In this document: piece by piece, positions 8,004 to 16,616 of the stretch
Numbering within the stretch: the first letter of the stretch is position 1
Layout: each line of letters opens with the position of its first letter
Source: Bradyrhizobium diazoefficiens
GTDB taxonomy: Bacteria; Pseudomonadota; Alphaproteobacteria; Rhizobiales; Xanthobacteraceae
NCBI RefSeq assembly: GCF_018131015.1
Contig: NZ_JAFCJJ010000031.1
Location: 17,010 to 81,009 of the forward strand
Direction of reading: 5' to 3'
DNA: 64,000 bases
Translations under genes and position numbers: made by a program
Notes under the pieces: model-generated
Databases searched by the model: none
Seen by the model: only the letters and a program-made list of their open reading frames with translations
Told to the model about the DNA's origin: nothing

Positions 8004-8222
8004 GGCACTGCCTCCCTGTTCTGTCGGTTTGCACCAGCCTGGCCCGGGATAGCGGCAGAATGAAGAGTGGTTATGCGATGTCTTGAAATGCCCCGCGAGC
8101 CCGGTTGGCAAGCGGATGATACGTCATCGCCGGACTGCGGGAAACCGGCCGAGCCGCGCTAGTTGACGCCTTCGGCCAAACGGGCTGATCAAATGTGACG
8201 AGAGCGCGTCCACACACTCGGT

Positions 8223-8337
8223 GTCGTCCCGGCGAAGGCCGGGACCCATAACGACAGGGAGCGGTTATGGCGCACGCTGGCAACTCCGAGTCGTCGCAAA
8301 ACTATTGCTGCGGCGTGCTAAGCTCGTCCGGGACGAC
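8223..8337. repeat. Palindromic intergenic repeat, family A copy 1
   Basis: A left arm GTCGTCCCGGCGAAGGCCGG is followed by GACCCAT and about 80 bases later by a shortened inverted right arm (TCGTCCGGGACGAC). The same left arm occurs at 46632 and 47492. The 362-base gap 8004-8365 holds this element and, before it, the upstream region of the SBP56 gene; I see no gene in it. Confidence 0.75.
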
Positions 8338-8365
8338 GGCGGAGATTCCGGTTGGCAGCCGCGCG

Positions 8366-9307
8366 TTACTTCCCCCACCGCAGCGCCAGCGCATCGCGCT
8401 CCTTGGCGAGCTCGAGCAGTCCCGCTCGCGTCGCCGGATGCAGCGGCTGCAGTGGATGCCGCACCGTGTCCGACTTGATCACGCCGCCGGCCTGCATCAT
8501 GACCTTGCAGGCGATCAGGCCGCATTGGCGGTTCTCGTAGTTGATCAGCGGCAGCCAGCGTTCATAGGCGGCTTTCGCCTCCTCGCGCTTGCCGGCGAAA
8601 TAGGGATCGATGATCTGGCGGATGCCGTCGGGATAACCGCCGCCGGTCATGGCGCCGGTGGCGCCGGCATCGAGATCGGCGAGCAACGTGATCGCTTCCT
8701 CGCCGTCCCACGGACCTTCGATGTCCTTGCCGCCGGCCTCGATCAGGCCGCGCAGCTTTGCGGCCGCGCCAGGCACCTCGATCTTGAAATAGCGGATGTT
8801 GGAAAACTCGCGCGACAGCCGCGCCAGCAGCTCGACCGACAGCGGCGTGCCCGCCACCGGCGCGTCCTGGATCATGATCGGAATGGTGATCGCAGCCGAC
8901 AGCACCTTGAAGAACTCGACGATGCCCTTCTCAGGCACGCGGAAGGTCGCGCCGTGATAGGGCGGCATCACCATTACCATGGCCGCGCCCGCGGCCTCCG
9001 CCTGCTTGCTGCGCGCGGCGCAGACGGCCGAACTAAAATGGGTGGTGGTGACGATGACGGGAAGGCGGCCCGCGACGTGCTCCAGCACCGCGTGCATCAC
9101 GGTCTCGCGCTCGGCGTCGGTGAGCACGAACTGCTCGGAGAAATTGGCGAGGATGCAGAGGCCGTGTGAGCCCGCATCGATCATGAAGTCGACGCAGCGG
9201 CGCTGGCCGTCGAGATCGAGCTCGCCGCGCGCATCGAAGATGGTGGGAACGACCGGAAAGACGCCGCGATAGGGGCGCTGGGCCTTGTGTTGTGGCGTGA
9301 CCGGCAT
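8366..9307 (-). CDS. DapA-family aldolase/dehydratase (not canonical DHDPS)
   Basis: This 313-aa class I TIM-barrel enzyme has the Schiff-base lysine in RYFKIEVP (Lys175). The catalytic Tyr of dihydrodipicolinate synthase (motif YNxP) is replaced: the segment reads IQDAP here, placing Gln147 at the Tyr position. This points to a sugar-acid dehydratase/aldolase subgroup such as 2-keto-3-deoxy-acid enzymes rather than lysine synthesis. It is a single gene flanked by repeat A1 and a chemoreceptor gene, so the context gives no substrate. The start ATG lies close to the conserved YRGVFPVVPT strand. Confidence 0.85.
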   Translation of the reverse strand: MPVTPQHKAQRPYRGVFPVVPTIFDARGELDLDGQRRCVDFMIDAGSHGLCILANFSEQFVLTDAERETVMHAVLEHVAGRLPVIVTTTHFSSAVCAARSKQAEAAGAAMVMVMPPYHGATFRVPEKGIVEFFKVLSAAITIPIMIQDAPVAGTPLSVELLARLSREFSNIRYFKIEVPGAAAKLRGLIEAGGKDIEGPWDGEEAITLLADLDAGATGAMTGGGYPDGIRQIIDPYFAGKREEAKAAYERWLPLINYENRQCGLIACKVMMQAGGVIKSDTVRHPLQPLHPATRAGLLELAKERDALALRWGK

Positions 9308-9422
9308 CGAACTCTCCCTGCTGTTCTTCTGTATCGCTACGCCCGCGCAGCGACACAGATGTACTCGGCACGCGGATCGGCGGCAATGCCGTTTCCCGCG
9401 TGCCGGAACAGGGGATCCGCAG

Positions 9423-11504
9423 CTAGGCCGTCTTCACCGCGCCCAAGAAGCCTTCGACGGCGACGCGGAGGCGGTCGGCATCCGCCGACATCCTCTTGAC
9501 CGAGTCGGACAGCACCGTGCCGGCGTTGCCGGTCTCCTGGTTGAGCCTCGCAACGTTGCCGATGGTGTTGGTGACCTCGCGGGTGCCCTGGGCTGCCTGC
9601 TGGAAGTTCCGCGAGATCTCCGTGGTGGCTGCGCGCTGCTGTTCGACCGCAGCCGCAATCGCCGTCATCTTCTCGTCGATGCCGCTGATGGCACCGCCGA
9701 TCGAGCGGATCGCGGCAACGGCTTGGCCTGTCGCGCCCTGGATCTCCTCGACCTGACGCGAGATCTCTTCGGTGGCGGTCGCGGTCTGCGCCGCGAGGCT
9801 TTTGACCTCGCCGGCCACGACGGCAAAGCCGCGGCCCGCCTCGCCGGCGCGGGCGGCCTCGATGGTCGCGTTCAGCGCCAGAAGGTTGGTCTGGCCGGCG
9901 ATCGCGCTGATCATCTTCAGCACCTCGCCGATGCGGCCAGCGGTCTGGTCCAAAACCTCGACGGTCGCGTTGGTCTGTTCGGCCTGCGCCACCGCCTGGC
10001 GTGCCTCCTGCGCGCTCGACTGCACCTGCGCGGAGATTTCCCCGACGGAGGCCGAGAGCTGCTCGGTCGCGGCCGCGATAGTCTCGAGATTGTTGGTGGC
10101 CTGCTCGGCCGCCGATGCGACCGCCGCGGTCTGGCCGCTGGATTCCTCAACCAGCGAACGCATGCCGGTCGCGGTCGCGTCGAGCTCCCGGGTCGAGGTG
10201 GCGACGCCCTGAATGACGGCCTGCACGGTGTCGTCAAAGCTGCGGCAGGCGGCATCGACGGTGCCGGACCGGGCGAGTTGCAGGGCCTGCTGCGATTCGC
10301 GATCCCGGCCCAGGCTCTCCGCGGTCGCGGCACTTTCGCGCAGGCTCTCCAGCGCCGCGGCCATGGTGCCGAACTCGTCGGGATGCCTGGATTGCGGCAC
10401 CGGTGTCGCATAGTCGTGGGCGCCGATCCGGGCGATGGCATCCAGGATGGCGCGGACCGGGCGCATCAGGCGATTGCGCACCACGTACACGCCGGTGAGG
10501 GTCACGGCGAGCGCCATCAGGAATGCGAGCGACTCCACCACGAGATTGGTGAGCGCCTTGGCCTGCACGGTCTCGGCGCGCGCGATCGACTGATCGAGCG
10601 CCATGGTCGCGACGCCGACGATGGCCGCGAACGGCGACTGGCAGAGCGTATTCCACTCGGAGGCCGGAAGCGCCGGCTTGCCGCTGCCATCGAAGTTCTT
10701 GGTGAGTTCGCCGATCTGCTTGAGGACGCCGTCGGTCTTGACGCGCGCTTCCTTCGCTGCGGTGACCAGTTGACCGCTCACGTCGGGCGCGGCCAGCAAT
10801 TCGCCCATCCCGGTCCAGCCGGCGGCAATAATGCCGTTCCAGCCTGCGATCGTCTGCTTCTGTGTCTCGTCGAGCGGCTTCGATGTGTTGATGTTGGGGC
10901 GCAGCGTCGAGCACTGGATGCCGTAACGGTCGCGCACCTGCCAGGCGAGGCGGCGGACCTGGATCATGCGGGCAATGAAGGGATCGTCCATCCAGGCGCG
11001 GTTCGACACCGCGGTGGAAGCGAGGTTGGCCGTGTCGATCACCTTGGTGACGCCATCGTACCAGGGAGCCGTGCGGTCGATCTTGCGCTCGGCGCGCGGG
11101 CGCTTGCTCTCATCGTAGAATAGCTGGTATTTCGGCGCGGCGTCGTTCCAGCCCTGCTTCAGCGTGCCAGCGAGTTCGTCCCGACGCGGGAAGTCAACGG
11201 TGGCGAGCGCCGCGCCGATAGCCTCGTAACCCGCCTGTTCGGCCTTCGCCACCTCGCCGAGCTTCGCGCGCGGATCGTCCTCGCCGAGCAGCGCGCTCTG
11301 GGCATCGCCGCGATTGTTGCGCAGGGCCAGCACGCCCTGGAAGATCGCCTTGTCGGCAGCGGCAAGGCGGGCGGTTTCGAGACTGTCGTGATAGCGGCCG
11401 AAGGCTCCGACCATCTGGATCGCGGTGCTGGCCAGCGCCCCGGCCGCCAATAACGCCATCAGCACGAGAAGAAGCGAACTTACCGATTTCTTAAACATCG
11501 CCAT
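9423..11504 (-). CDS. Methyl-accepting chemotaxis protein with periplasmic sensor domain
   Basis: This 693-aa transmembrane chemoreceptor has a first membrane segment at 8-30, a periplasmic ligand region at about 31-305, a second membrane segment near 308-330, then a HAMP region around the RPVRAIL segment. A cytoplasmic signalling hairpin follows, with the highly conserved tip GQTNLLALNATIEAARAGE and VVAGEVKSLAAQT. It would transmit ligand binding to CheA/CheW. The periplasmic domain is rich in Trp and lacks a domain I recognise, so the ligand is unknown. It is monocistronic, with no che genes nearby. Confidence 0.95.
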   Translation of the reverse strand: MAMFKKSVSSLLLVLMALLAAGALASTAIQMVGAFGRYHDSLETARLAAADKAIFQGVLALRNNRGDAQSALLGEDDPRAKLGEVAKAEQAGYEAIGAALATVDFPRRDELAGTLKQGWNDAAPKYQLFYDESKRPRAERKIDRTAPWYDGVTKVIDTANLASTAVSNRAWMDDPFIARMIQVRRLAWQVRDRYGIQCSTLRPNINTSKPLDETQKQTIAGWNGIIAAGWTGMGELLAAPDVSGQLVTAAKEARVKTDGVLKQIGELTKNFDGSGKPALPASEWNTLCQSPFAAIVGVATMALDQSIARAETVQAKALTNLVVESLAFLMALAVTLTGVYVVRNRLMRPVRAILDAIARIGAHDYATPVPQSRHPDEFGTMAAALESLRESAATAESLGRDRESQQALQLARSGTVDAACRSFDDTVQAVIQGVATSTRELDATATGMRSLVEESSGQTAAVASAAEQATNNLETIAAATEQLSASVGEISAQVQSSAQEARQAVAQAEQTNATVEVLDQTAGRIGEVLKMISAIAGQTNLLALNATIEAARAGEAGRGFAVVAGEVKSLAAQTATATEEISRQVEEIQGATGQAVAAIRSIGGAISGIDEKMTAIAAAVEQQRAATTEISRNFQQAAQGTREVTNTIGNVARLNQETGNAGTVLSDSVKRMSADADRLRVAVEGFLGAVKTA

Positions 11505-11623
11505 GGGTCAGGAGGCCTTACTTTGCAGTCAGGCCACCCTGCATCGCAACACGTCAAGGACCGGTTAAGCTTTCGGCCAATTGGCGGGAGCGATCCGCCA
11601 AGCCGTCAGGCAAACTACGGTAT

Positions 11624-12394
11624 TCACGCGACCTTGGTGAAGTCGGGCGGGCGGCGCTCGGCAAACGCCGTGAACGCCTCGCGCGCCTCGGCGGTCCGCA
11701 GGCGCTGCGCGAACTGCTCGCCCTCGGCCTGCATCTGCGCCAGCAGCACCTCGCCCTTGCGCATCAGCTTCTTGGTCGCGGTGAGCGCGCCGGCCGGCTG
11801 GCGGGCGAGACGCTGCGCAAGCGCAAGCGCCTCGGCATCGAGCTTCTCCAGCGGCACGACCCGGTTCGCTATACCCCACTCCAGCGCCGCTTTAGCCGCG
11901 ACGGTCTCGCCGAGCGCAAACATCTCATAGGCGCGGGCATGGCCGATGCGGGCCGGCAGCAACAGGCTGGAGGCGGCCTCCGGCACCAGCGCGAGGCTGA
12001 CGAAAGGCGTTGACAATTGCGCATTGTCGGCGAGCACGACGAGGTCGCAATGCAGCAGCATGGTGGTGCCGACGCCGACGGCCCGGCCCTGCACGGCTGC
12101 GACCAGCGGCCGCGTGCTGCGGGCCAGCGACTGGATGAAGCGCACGACGTTGCGGCTGCCTTCGGACCTGCCGGTAGCGACGGCCGCGAACTCGCCGACG
12201 TCGTTACCCGCGGTGAACATGTCACCCTCGCCGCGGATCAGAAGCACGCGAACGGCTGGATCGGACTCCGCGGATTCGATGGCGTCGGCGAGCTTGCCGT
12301 ACATCGCATCCGTCAGCGCATTCTTCTTGTCAGGGCGCGCCAAAGTGAGGGTCAGGACTCCGCCATTGTTCTCGATCCGGACATGCTCGGTCAT
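11624..12394 (-). CDS. Enoyl-CoA hydratase/isomerase family protein
   Basis: This 256-aa crotonase-fold enzyme has oxyanion-hole segments at FTAGNDVGEF and AVQGRAVGVGTTMLLHCDLV and the family stretch FVSLALVPEAASSLLLPARIG. The second catalytic position carries Glu in the VPEA segment. ATG 12394 is preferred over a start nine codons upstream because AAAGGAGC lies eight bases before it. It begins 13 bases after the stop of a MarR-type regulator gene, so the two are probably one operon and the regulator may sense a CoA thioester or the parent acid. Confidence 0.92.
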   Translation of the reverse strand: MTEHVRIENNGGVLTLTLARPDKKNALTDAMYGKLADAIESAESDPAVRVLLIRGEGDMFTAGNDVGEFAAVATGRSEGSRNVVRFIQSLARSTRPLVAAVQGRAVGVGTTMLLHCDLVVLADNAQLSTPFVSLALVPEAASSLLLPARIGHARAYEMFALGETVAAKAALEWGIANRVVPLEKLDAEALALAQRLARQPAGALTATKKLMRKGEVLLAQMQAEGEQFAQRLRTAEAREAFTAFAERRPPDFTKVA

Positions 12395-12407
12395 GTGTCT
12401 GCTCCTT

Positions 12408-12857
12408 TTATTCGTCAACACTTCTTGGAAACTTGTCCTGAATGCTGGTCAGCCAGCGCGCGACGATGTCGATCTCGGCGCTTGTAAACCCGTCCGTCAG
12501 CGACGCGTTGATCGACGCGGCCGAGACCTTCGCCTGCGCCAGCGCGGCGCGGCCGTTCGGCGTCAGCCACACGCGCCAGGCGCGGCCATCCTCGCGGTCG
12601 GCGCGCCGCTCAACCAGGCCTGCTGCCGCGGAACGGTCGACGAGACCGGAAATGCCGGCCGGTCCCAGATCGAGCGCGGCGCCCGCCTCGCCCATCAGGA
12701 TGCCGTCCTGCCGGCCGAGAATGAACAGCAGCCCGGCCTGTGCCGGCGTCACCTCGCTCGTTGGCTGCGCCGCCATCCATCGCTGGAGGCGCCGCTGCGC
12801 GACGCTCAACAGATAGACCAACCGGTGATGCTTCACGGCCTCCGATTTATTTCGCAT
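12408..12857 (-). CDS. MarR-family transcriptional regulator
   Basis: This 149-aa winged helix-turn-helix regulator has the recognition region GAALDLGPAGISGLVDRSAAAGLVERRADREDGRAW, with the MarR wing motif DREDGR. It lies directly upstream of the enoyl-CoA hydratase gene. A perfect 12-bp palindrome (TTCGCATGCGAA) covers its start codon and is a likely autoregulatory operator. The ATG at 12857 is the centre of that palindrome. Confidence 0.92.
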   Translation of the reverse strand: MRNKSEAVKHHRLVYLLSVAQRRLQRWMAAQPTSEVTPAQAGLLFILGRQDGILMGEAGAALDLGPAGISGLVDRSAAAGLVERRADREDGRAWRVWLTPNGRAALAQAKVSAASINASLTDGFTSAEIDIVARWLTSIQDKFPRSVDE

Positions 12858-12862
12858 GCGAA
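12851..12862. promoter_or_regulatory. Candidate MarR operator palindrome over the marR start codon
   Basis: TTCGCATGCGAA is a perfect 12-bp palindrome whose centre contains the ATG of the MarR gene. MarR dimers bind palindromes of this kind, and binding here would block transcription or translation initiation. Confidence 0.5.
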
Positions 12863-12888
12863 CTAGATAGAGCCGATCCCGTCGATTG

Positions 12889-13557
12889 TCAAATGGGCGG
12901 AGCTAGACCTGTCCGGCGGCAGCCGTCGAGGAAAAGCGCAGCGCAGGTGCTGATACGGCGCTCGATCTGCTTGCGCGACGGCAAGGGGACGCCGCCATAG
13001 ATCGCGGCGCGCTGCGGCGCCGAGGCGACCATGCCGATCAGCATGCCGGCGGCCTCCTCGACGTCATCGAGCGCGATCCGCTTCTTCTTCACCTGGACGC
13101 GGAGCCAGCGCGCCATCGCAATCGAGGTGCGGGAAATGCCGTTCCTGTAGAAATTCGCGGCGAGTTCGGGAAACGCGGCCGATTCCTGCAGCACCATGCG
13201 CTGCAACGCCACCACCTCCGGATCGAGCACGAGATCGGCGCAGGCGAGCAGCGCCGCGCGTAGCCCGGTTTCGATATCGTCGTCGCCGCTCGCCTGCACG
13301 TCGACGGCCGACAGCAGCCGTTCGAGCCGGTCGGCGCACATCGCCTCGAACAGCGCGGCCTTGGCGGGAAACAGCCGATACAGCGTCCTGGTCGAGATGC
13401 CGGCGCGGCGCGCCAGCTCCTCGGTGCTGGTCGCGGCATAGCCGTCGACGGCGAAGGCGTGGCGTGCGGCCTCGAAGACGATCTGTCTCGTCTCCTCGTA
13501 GCTGCGCAGTGGCGGCCGCCCGCGCGGCCGGGATTGTGACGGTTTTGCCTGAGCCAT
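12889..13557 (-). CDS. TetR-family repressor of the divergent efflux operon
   Basis: This 222-aa regulator has an N-terminal helix-turn-helix at about 30-75 (GYAATSTEELARRAGISTRTLYRLF, with the typical TLYRLFPAKAALF segment) and a C-terminal ligand domain of the AefR-like type, including a QRMVLQESAAFPELAANFY stretch. It is divergent from the EmrAB-like efflux genes, with a 91-base shared promoter region that holds a perfect inverted repeat. It most likely represses both itself and the pump until a drug-like ligand binds. Confidence 0.93.
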   Translation of the reverse strand: MAQAKPSQSRPRGRPPLRSYEETRQIVFEAARHAFAVDGYAATSTEELARRAGISTRTLYRLFPAKAALFEAMCADRLERLLSAVDVQASGDDDIETGLRAALLACADLVLDPEVVALQRMVLQESAAFPELAANFYRNGISRTSIAMARWLRVQVKKKRIALDDVEEAAGMLIGMVASAPQRAAIYGGVPLPSRKQIERRISTCAALFLDGCRRTGLAPPI

Positions 13558-13572
13558 GTTTTTACATGATGC

Positions 13573-13590
13573 CTGTCATTCCATTGACAG
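13573..13590. promoter_or_regulatory. Candidate TetR operator
   Basis: CTGTCA-N6-TGACAG is a perfect inverted repeat between tetR and the efflux operon. It overlaps the -35 hexamer of the rightward promoter, which suits repression by steric block. Confidence 0.65.
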
Positions 13591-13611
13591 TCCCAAAGCT
13601 AGTCCTATTTT
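13584..13611 (+). promoter_or_regulatory. Sigma-70-type promoter of the efflux operon
   Basis: A consensus -35 TTGACA (13584-13589) is followed after 16 bases by TATTTT (13606-13611), 37 bases before the ATG of the HlyD-type gene. Confidence 0.65.
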
Positions 13612-13648
13612 GGAAATCGTCAAGTTTCCTAATTCAGGGGAGCCGGCC

Positions 13649-14899
13649 ATGACCGTCCACACCACGCCATCCACGACCGAAGCGGTTCCAACCCTCATCC
13701 CGGAGGGCGCCCTGCCCGTCGCGCCGCGACCGCGTCGAAAGCTGAACCTTCGCAAGCTGTTGCTGGCGGGCGTGGCGGCCGCGGCGCTGGCCGGCGCGGG
13801 CTGGTATGGCTATGGTTACTGGACCGTCGGGCGCTTCCTGGTGTCCACCGATGACGCCTATGTGAAGGCGGACAACACCACTATCGCGCCGAAGGTCAGC
13901 GGCTATCTCGACCGCGTGCAGGTGGGTGATAACGAGCATGTGAAGGCCGGCCAGGTGCTGGCGCGGATCGACGACCGCGATTTCCGTGTCGCGCTGGACC
14001 AGGCCAGGGCCGATGTCGCCGCCGCAAACGCAACGGTGACCAGCAAGCAGGCGCAGCTCGAGGTTCAGGACGCCGTGATTGCGGCCGCGAAGGCGACCAT
14101 CGACGTCGACCATGCCGCCAAGACGTTCGCGCTGCAGGAGAACAAGCGCTACACCGATCTTGCCGCAACCGGCTATGGCAGCGTCCAGAACGCGCAGCAG
14201 GCGCAGGCGCGCGATGCCGGCGCCGATGCGGCGATCCAGCGCGACACCGCCAATCTCGCCTCGGCTCTCAAGCAGGTCGAACTGCTGAAGGCCGAGATCG
14301 CGCAGGCCAGTGCTGCCGCCGCCCGCGCCACAGCGCTCCAGCATCAGGCCGAGCTCAATCTCGGCTACACCACGATCGTCGCTCCGATCGACGGCGTCGT
14401 CGGCAACCGCACCTTGCGTGTCGGCCAGTATGTGCAGGCCGGAACGCAGCTGATGTCGATCGTGCCGTCCGCAGGCGCCTATGTGGTCGCCAATTTCAAG
14501 GAGACCCAGCTCACGCACGTGCGGGCGGGCCAGGAGGTCGAGATCGAAATCGACACCTTCCCGGGCCAGGTCATGCACGGTCACGTCGATTCCATCGCGC
14601 CGGCCAGCGGCCAGGAGTTCGCGCTGCTGCCGCCGGACAACGCCACCGGCAATTTCACCAAGATCGTGCAGCGCATCCCCGTCAAGATCGCGCTGGATGC
14701 CGAAACGCAGCCCGCGATCGAACTGCGGCCCGGCATGTCCGTCATCCCGACGATCGCAACCCGTTCAGCGCCGACCGCGCAAGCGGCAACGACGCCCCAA
14801 GCAACGTCTAAAGCAAAGCTCGTTTCCGGAGGGTCGTCTCATGTCAAGCAGCCTCTCAATCCCGACGCCATCACCCGCAAGACCGGCCGCGACGCCTGA
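13649..14899 (+). CDS. EmrA-like HlyD-family membrane fusion protein
   Basis: This 416-aa periplasmic adaptor subunit belongs to a tripartite drug efflux pump. A single N-terminal membrane anchor is near residues 38-57. It is followed by a lipoyl half-motif (STDDAYVKADNTTIAPKVSGYL), a long coiled-coil region at about 100-250 rich in Ala/Gln, and the second lipoyl/beta-barrel part (TTIVAPIDGVVGNRTLRVGQYVQ). ATG 13649 follows an AGGGGAG ribosome site; a longer frame upstream would run through the promoter. The next gene, the MFS pump, starts inside its 3' end (59-base overlap). Confidence 0.93.
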   Translation: MTVHTTPSTTEAVPTLIPEGALPVAPRPRRKLNLRKLLLAGVAAAALAGAGWYGYGYWTVGRFLVSTDDAYVKADNTTIAPKVSGYLDRVQVGDNEHVKAGQVLARIDDRDFRVALDQARADVAAANATVTSKQAQLEVQDAVIAAAKATIDVDHAAKTFALQENKRYTDLAATGYGSVQNAQQAQARDAGADAAIQRDTANLASALKQVELLKAEIAQASAAAARATALQHQAELNLGYTTIVAPIDGVVGNRTLRVGQYVQAGTQLMSIVPSAGAYVVANFKETQLTHVRAGQEVEIEIDTFPGQVMHGHVDSIAPASGQEFALLPPDNATGNFTKIVQRIPVKIALDAETQPAIELRPGMSVIPTIATRSAPTAQAATTPQATSKAKLVSGGSSHVKQPLNPDAITRKTGRDA

Positions 14900-16466
14900 G
14901 CGCGCCAGCGCCGACCCCAATCGCGCGAGCGCCACGATCTGGCTCGCCGTGTTCGCGGCGATGATCGGCGCCTTCATGGCGATCCTGAACATCCAGATCA
15001 CCAACGCCTCGCTGCTCAACATCGAAGGCGGCATCGGCACAGGCGTCGACAACGGATCCTGGATCTCGACGTCCTACCTGATCGGCGAGATCATCGTCAT
15101 TCCGCTGACCGATTACCTGTCGCGGGTGTTCTCGTTCCGCAACGTCATCCTGAGCTTCGCGACGCTGTTTGCGGTGTTCTCGATCGCCTGTGCCTTTACC
15201 GACGACCTGCCCTCGATGATCGCGATGCGCGGCTTCCAGGGCTTTTTCGGCGGCGTGCTGATCCCGATGGCTTTCACGCTGGTCTTCACCAAACTGCCGA
15301 GGAGCCAGCAGCCGATCGGGCTTGCCATGTTCTCCCTCGCGGTGACCTTCGCGCCCGCGATCGGTCCGACCATCGGCGGCTATCTCACCGAGAACTACGG
15401 CTGGCAGACCATCTTCTTCGTCAACGTGCTGCCGACCGCGGTCATGGTGGCCATCCTGTTCGCGACCCTGGAGCGCGCTCCGGTGAACCTCGCTTTGCTG
15501 CGCGAGGGCGACTGGTTAGGCATCGCCACCATGGCGGTCGGACTGGCGTCACTCCAGGCCGTGCTGGAGGAAGGCAACAAGAACGACTGGTTCGGCTCGA
15601 CCTTCATCGTGCGGCTTGCGATCATCGCCGCGATCAGCCTGTCGCTGTTCGTCACTAACGAGCTCGTGGTCGAGAAGCCGCTGTTGCGCCTGCGCCTCCT
15701 GACGCAATGGAATTTCGGCGTCGGCACGATCGCTGCGGTGTTCCTCGGCTTCGCGCTGTTCGGCTCGGTCTATCTCCTGCCCGCCTATCTCGGCCAGGTG
15801 CAGGGCTACAATGCCGAGCAGATCGGCAACGTGCTGGCCTGGACCGGCCTGCCGCAGCTTCTGCTGATCCCGCTGGTGCCGAAGCTGATGCAGCGGTTCG
15901 ACACCCGCTATATCGCAGCGATCGGCCTGCTGCTGTTCGCCGCGAGCTCGTTCATGAATATCCAGATGTCGCTCGACTATGCCGGCGACCAGTTCTTCGC
16001 CCCGAACGTCGTGCGCGCGGTGGGCCAGGCGCTGACGCTCGCGCCGCTCTCGGCACTCAGCCTCGGCAGCGTCGCGCCGCAGGACGCGCCCGCCGCCTCC
16101 GGCATCTCCAACATGATGCGCAACCTCGGCGGTGCCATCGGTACCGCCGTGCTCGCCACCATCGTCACCAAGCGCGAGCAGTTCCACTCCAACATCATCG
16201 GCCATTCCGTCACGCTCGGCCGCGAGGAGGTCCGCAGCCGCCTCGCGCAGATGACGGACTACTTCATCGCCCACGGCGTGCCCGACCCCAACGCCGCGCG
16301 CGAGCAGGCCATCATCGCGCTCGGCAAGACGGTCAAGCGCCAGGCGCTGGTAATGGGCTTCTCAGACACCTTTGCCGTGATCGGCGTGGTGCTGGTGCTC
16401 GCTGCGATCGCGGTGCTGCTGACGCGGCGGGTGAAGGCGGCCGGCGGTGGGGGCGGTGCGCACTAG
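14841..16466 (+). CDS. EmrB-like DHA2-family MFS multidrug transporter
   Basis: This 541-aa inner-membrane proton antiporter has about 14 hydrophobic segments. The DHA2 motif region LNIQITNASL (family LD.TIVNVAL) is in the first helix, and motif C-like GPTIGGYL is in helix 5. ATG 14841 is preceded by GGAGGG at seven bases. It overlaps the adaptor gene by 59 bases, so the two are translated together. The partner outer-membrane channel (TolC type) is not in the window. It is controlled by the divergent TetR gene. Confidence 0.94.
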   Translation: MSSSLSIPTPSPARPAATPERASADPNRASATIWLAVFAAMIGAFMAILNIQITNASLLNIEGGIGTGVDNGSWISTSYLIGEIIVIPLTDYLSRVFSFRNVILSFATLFAVFSIACAFTDDLPSMIAMRGFQGFFGGVLIPMAFTLVFTKLPRSQQPIGLAMFSLAVTFAPAIGPTIGGYLTENYGWQTIFFVNVLPTAVMVAILFATLERAPVNLALLREGDWLGIATMAVGLASLQAVLEEGNKNDWFGSTFIVRLAIIAAISLSLFVTNELVVEKPLLRLRLLTQWNFGVGTIAAVFLGFALFGSVYLLPAYLGQVQGYNAEQIGNVLAWTGLPQLLLIPLVPKLMQRFDTRYIAAIGLLLFAASSFMNIQMSLDYAGDQFFAPNVVRAVGQALTLAPLSALSLGSVAPQDAPAASGISNMMRNLGGAIGTAVLATIVTKREQFHSNIIGHSVTLGREEVRSRLAQMTDYFIAHGVPDPNAAREQAIIALGKTVKRQALVMGFSDTFAVIGVVLVLAAIAVLLTRRVKAAGGGGGAH

Positions 16467-16612
16467 GCTCTTCTCCCTCTCTCCGTTCTTACGGGGAGCG
16501 GGACGGGGTGAGGGGCCTCTCTCCGCAGACGACATGGCCATGAGACCTGTACCCCCTCACCCGGATCGCAAGAGCGATCCGACCTCTCCCCGCAAGCGGG
16601 GGAGAGGCGAAA
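16467..16612. repeat. Palindromic intergenic repeat between convergent genes
   Basis: The 150-base gap between the MFS gene and the convergent esterase gene has two halves of related inverted sequence: CTCCGTTCTTACGGGGAG near the left, CTCTCCCCGCAAGCGGGGAG near the right, and CCCCTCAC mirrored by GTGAGGGG. It may act as a bidirectional terminator or as a mobile palindromic repeat. Confidence 0.6.
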
Positions 16613-16616
16613 AGAA

